A stretch of DNA of 64,000 nucleotides from assembly GCF_042643355.1 (NCBI RefSeq), contig NZ_JBHRSS010000006.1:62001-126000 (forward strand), written 5' to 3'. Of the stretch, positions 62,465 through 64,000 are shown piece by piece. This DNA comes from Salinisphaera aquimarina (lineage in GTDB: Bacteria; Pseudomonadota; Gammaproteobacteria; Nevskiales; Salinisphaeraceae). Positions within the stretch are counted from its first letter, which is position 1. Each line of letters opens with the position of its first letter. The notes beneath the pieces are model-generated. The model did no database searches and was not told the DNA's origin. It worked only from the letters and a program-made list of their open reading frames with translations. Made by a program: the position numbers and the translations under genes.

Positions 62465-63611
62465 AGGAAGCACTCAGACGGATCGAACTGGAGATATCCT
62501 GCCGCTTAATGCTGCGGACTAGCGACCAATACATGCCCTTCGAAGCGTGTTTACACAGCGGCATCGCCGTCCCGCTGTTCCGCTCGATTTGGCGAAGCCC
62601 ACGAGCTATTGGGCGCGCTTTTTTTACGAGGTACTGATGTTGGAAATTTGTTGCACTGACCAATGATGCCAATATTCTCGCTTGCTGATCTGACTGCAAT
62701 TGCGGCTCCTTACAAATACGCTGCAGGTCCTCCAGACCTTCTGTAAAGAGCCCGTGCGCGAACATAATCCGAAATCGTGTGACTAAGGCTTTGCAGCGCT
62801 CCTCCGCTGATAGATCGGATTTGTTCAAACATTCTGCGGAAGGCAAATATTCCGAGAGCGTCAGTTCGTTGCGATAGCCACGGATTATCCTTTGATCGTA
62901 ACGATGCCAAACCTCAAAGCGCCGCTCTACGCTGTGCCGGTCTCGAGCGGGCCCGCGGGCTCCGGCATGATTACGCATGACAAAGGTTGGGCTGCCAACG
63001 TCTAATGCAGGAACGCAGTACGCCAGCCGCAGCATCATGTCGTAGTCTTGACCGCGAAGCAGTTCCTTATCAAAACCGCCCAACGTTCTCACAACGTCGG
63101 CGCGTATCAACATCCCCTGCAGATAAGTCAGGAACTGGTCGCCCCATTCCAGCGTCCTGATGAAGATTTCTCCGTCGCTAGCACTCTGCGGCCGCGTCAC
63201 GGGCTGCCACTTCGCTGGATCGTCGATGCGCTGGCCGGCCTTTTCTGCAAAGACGAGATGCGGACTGTAGCTGTAAGCGTTGTTCGGCCCGTCGCTAAGA
63301 ACCTCGATGTGCATGGCCAATGCGTCGGGCAGCATGAAGTCGTCATCGTCGAAGAAACAGACATGTGAGCTTGTCACATGATCCATGCCGTGGTTCAGGG
63401 CTACCGACTTGCCGCTATTGACCTGACGAACATAGAGCACGCTCTCGTAGCGACCAACCACCGCTTCTGTGTCGTCTTCCGAACCGTCGTCTATGACAAT
63501 GATCTGGTCAGCCGGCCTGCTTTGCGCCAGCAGGCTGTCCAGACACTCCTGCAGATAGGTACAGCGATTGAATGTTGAAATCAACACACTGATCGAATGC
63601 ACTTTACTCAC
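62445..63611 (-). CDS. Glycosyltransferase family 2 with helical C-terminal extension (paralogue)
   Basis: A 388-residue paralogue of 28748-29956: SVLISTFNRCTYLQECLDSL, QIIVIDDGSEDDT, FFDDDDFMLPDALA (DxD), TLEWGDQFLTYLQGM and LRGQDYDMMLRLAY. The helical extension from about residue 230 is also shared. Its stop lies inside a 37-bp tandem repeat, so the C-terminus may have been altered by duplication. Confidence 0.9.
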   Translation of the reverse strand: MSKVHSISVLISTFNRCTYLQECLDSLLAQSRPADQIIVIDDGSEDDTEAVVGRYESVLYVRQVNSGKSVALNHGMDHVTSSHVCFFDDDDFMLPDALAMHIEVLSDGPNNAYSYSPHLVFAEKAGQRIDDPAKWQPVTRPQSASDGEIFIRTLEWGDQFLTYLQGMLIRADVVRTLGGFDKELLRGQDYDMMLRLAYCVPALDVGSPTFVMRNHAGARGPARDRHSVERRFEVWHRYDQRIIRGYRNELTLSEYLPSAECLNKSDLSAEERCKALVTRFRIMFAHGLFTEGLEDLQRICKEPQLQSDQQARILASLVSATNFQHQYLVKKARPIARGLRQIERNSGTAMPLCKHASKGMYWSLVRSIKRQDISSSIRLSASLLMLLR

Positions 63612-63729
63612 AACGTCGTATCCGGCAACGAGAACTGAGTAGCACAGCTACAAATATCGTCGACCGAGCTCAGCCAAACTTTAACCGCACCGCTGGATAG
63701 AAAAAAATTGGCCGACGTCGTTGATCTGT
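63612..63729. other. Short intergenic spacer
   Basis: 118 bp between the two glycosyltransferase genes at the right edge; no signal recognised. Confidence 0.3.
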
Positions 63730-64000
63730 TCATCGTATTGTCCGACCATGAAGTGCGAACTTTTCAGCAAGCGCGGACTCGGCGCGATCGGCGGCGATCG
63801 CGGCCCGGGCCTGCGTTTGCTCCTCGCTCAGGTCGATGCTCAAGTGGCCTGAACGCACCGATTGAATGATGGCCGCGAAATCGCCGGCGTTCCCGGCAAC
63901 CAGACCAAAGACCCCGTACCGGCTCTCCCAGTCATCGGTGACCGCGGTCCGCGTTGTCAGTACCGGAATATCGAAAGCAATCGCGTCCAGCAATGTGCCG
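63730..64000 (-). CDS. GT4-family glycosyltransferase, C-terminal part (cut by window edge)
   Basis: At least 89 residues of a GT-B enzyme remain: GTLLDAIAFDIPVLTTRTAV is the donor-site segment of GT4 proteins and the rest is the C-terminal helix. The gene continues beyond 64000 on the minus strand, so start, length and acceptor are unknown. Confidence 0.72.
   Translation of the reverse strand, partial: GTLLDAIAFDIPVLTTRTAVTDDWESRYGVFGLVAGNAGDFAAIIQSVRSGHLSIDLSEEQTQARAAIAADRAESALAEKFALHGRTIR

Noticed and set aside
25239..64000. CRISPR array or anti-phage island
   Set aside because: No regularly spaced repeats and no Cas, restriction-modification or toxin-antitoxin genes are visible.

Overview
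The window is one contiguous piece of a GC-rich gammaproteobacterial chromosome. The order tRNA(Pro-Arg-His-Lys)-folD-cysS, the glyA-nrdR-ribD-ribE-ribBA-ribH-nusB-thiL run and the paired DUF6502/DUF5666 genes fit a marine or halophilic gammaproteobacterium of the Salinisphaera type. That assignment rests on gene content and acidic protein composition, not on any search.

Region 1 (1-25.3 kb) is core genome: four tRNA genes, folD, cysS, an ankyrin-TPR protein, an eight-gene riboflavin/one-carbon/thiamine operon on the minus strand, nadA, the DUF6502-DUF5666 pair, a 966-residue secreted beta-helix protein, aspS, an FmdB-type zinc ribbon protein, UDP-glucose dehydrogenase, tRNA-Glu and tRNA-Ala, a sugar aminotransferase and tRNA-Val. 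The tRNA block at its start carries two scars: a partial direct copy of tRNA-Pro and an inverted copy of the 3' end of tRNA-Arg.

Region 2 (25.3-64 kb) is a large surface-glycan locus. It holds precursor genes (galE; ugd and the aminotransferase just upstream), at least seven family 2-type glycosyltransferases, two GT4-type enzymes (one cut by the window edge), a Wzx-type flippase, an ArnT/PMT-like transferase, an LPG-synthase/UPF0104-type membrane protein, two sulfotransferases, a methyltransferase, an NAD-dependent epimerase and a toroid-fold protein. Less usual members are a phosphatidylserine-decarboxylase-like protein, a GlpD-like dehydrogenase, a FkbH-ACP-acyltransferase module beside a broken double-hotdog-SDR gene, and two paralogous secreted Sde182-type (DUF1593) nucleoside-hydrolase-like proteins about 14 kb apart.

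The second half of region 2 shows signs of assembly and decay: lower GC, long intergenic spaces, a degraded IS3-family element with recognisable inverted ends, an IS5-family remnant, frameshifted genes (one at a six-G tract) and duplicated glycosyltransferases. The overall job is most likely synthesis, export and decoration (sulfate, acyl, methyl) of an exopolysaccharide or O-antigen-like polymer. The exact structure cannot be read from sequence.
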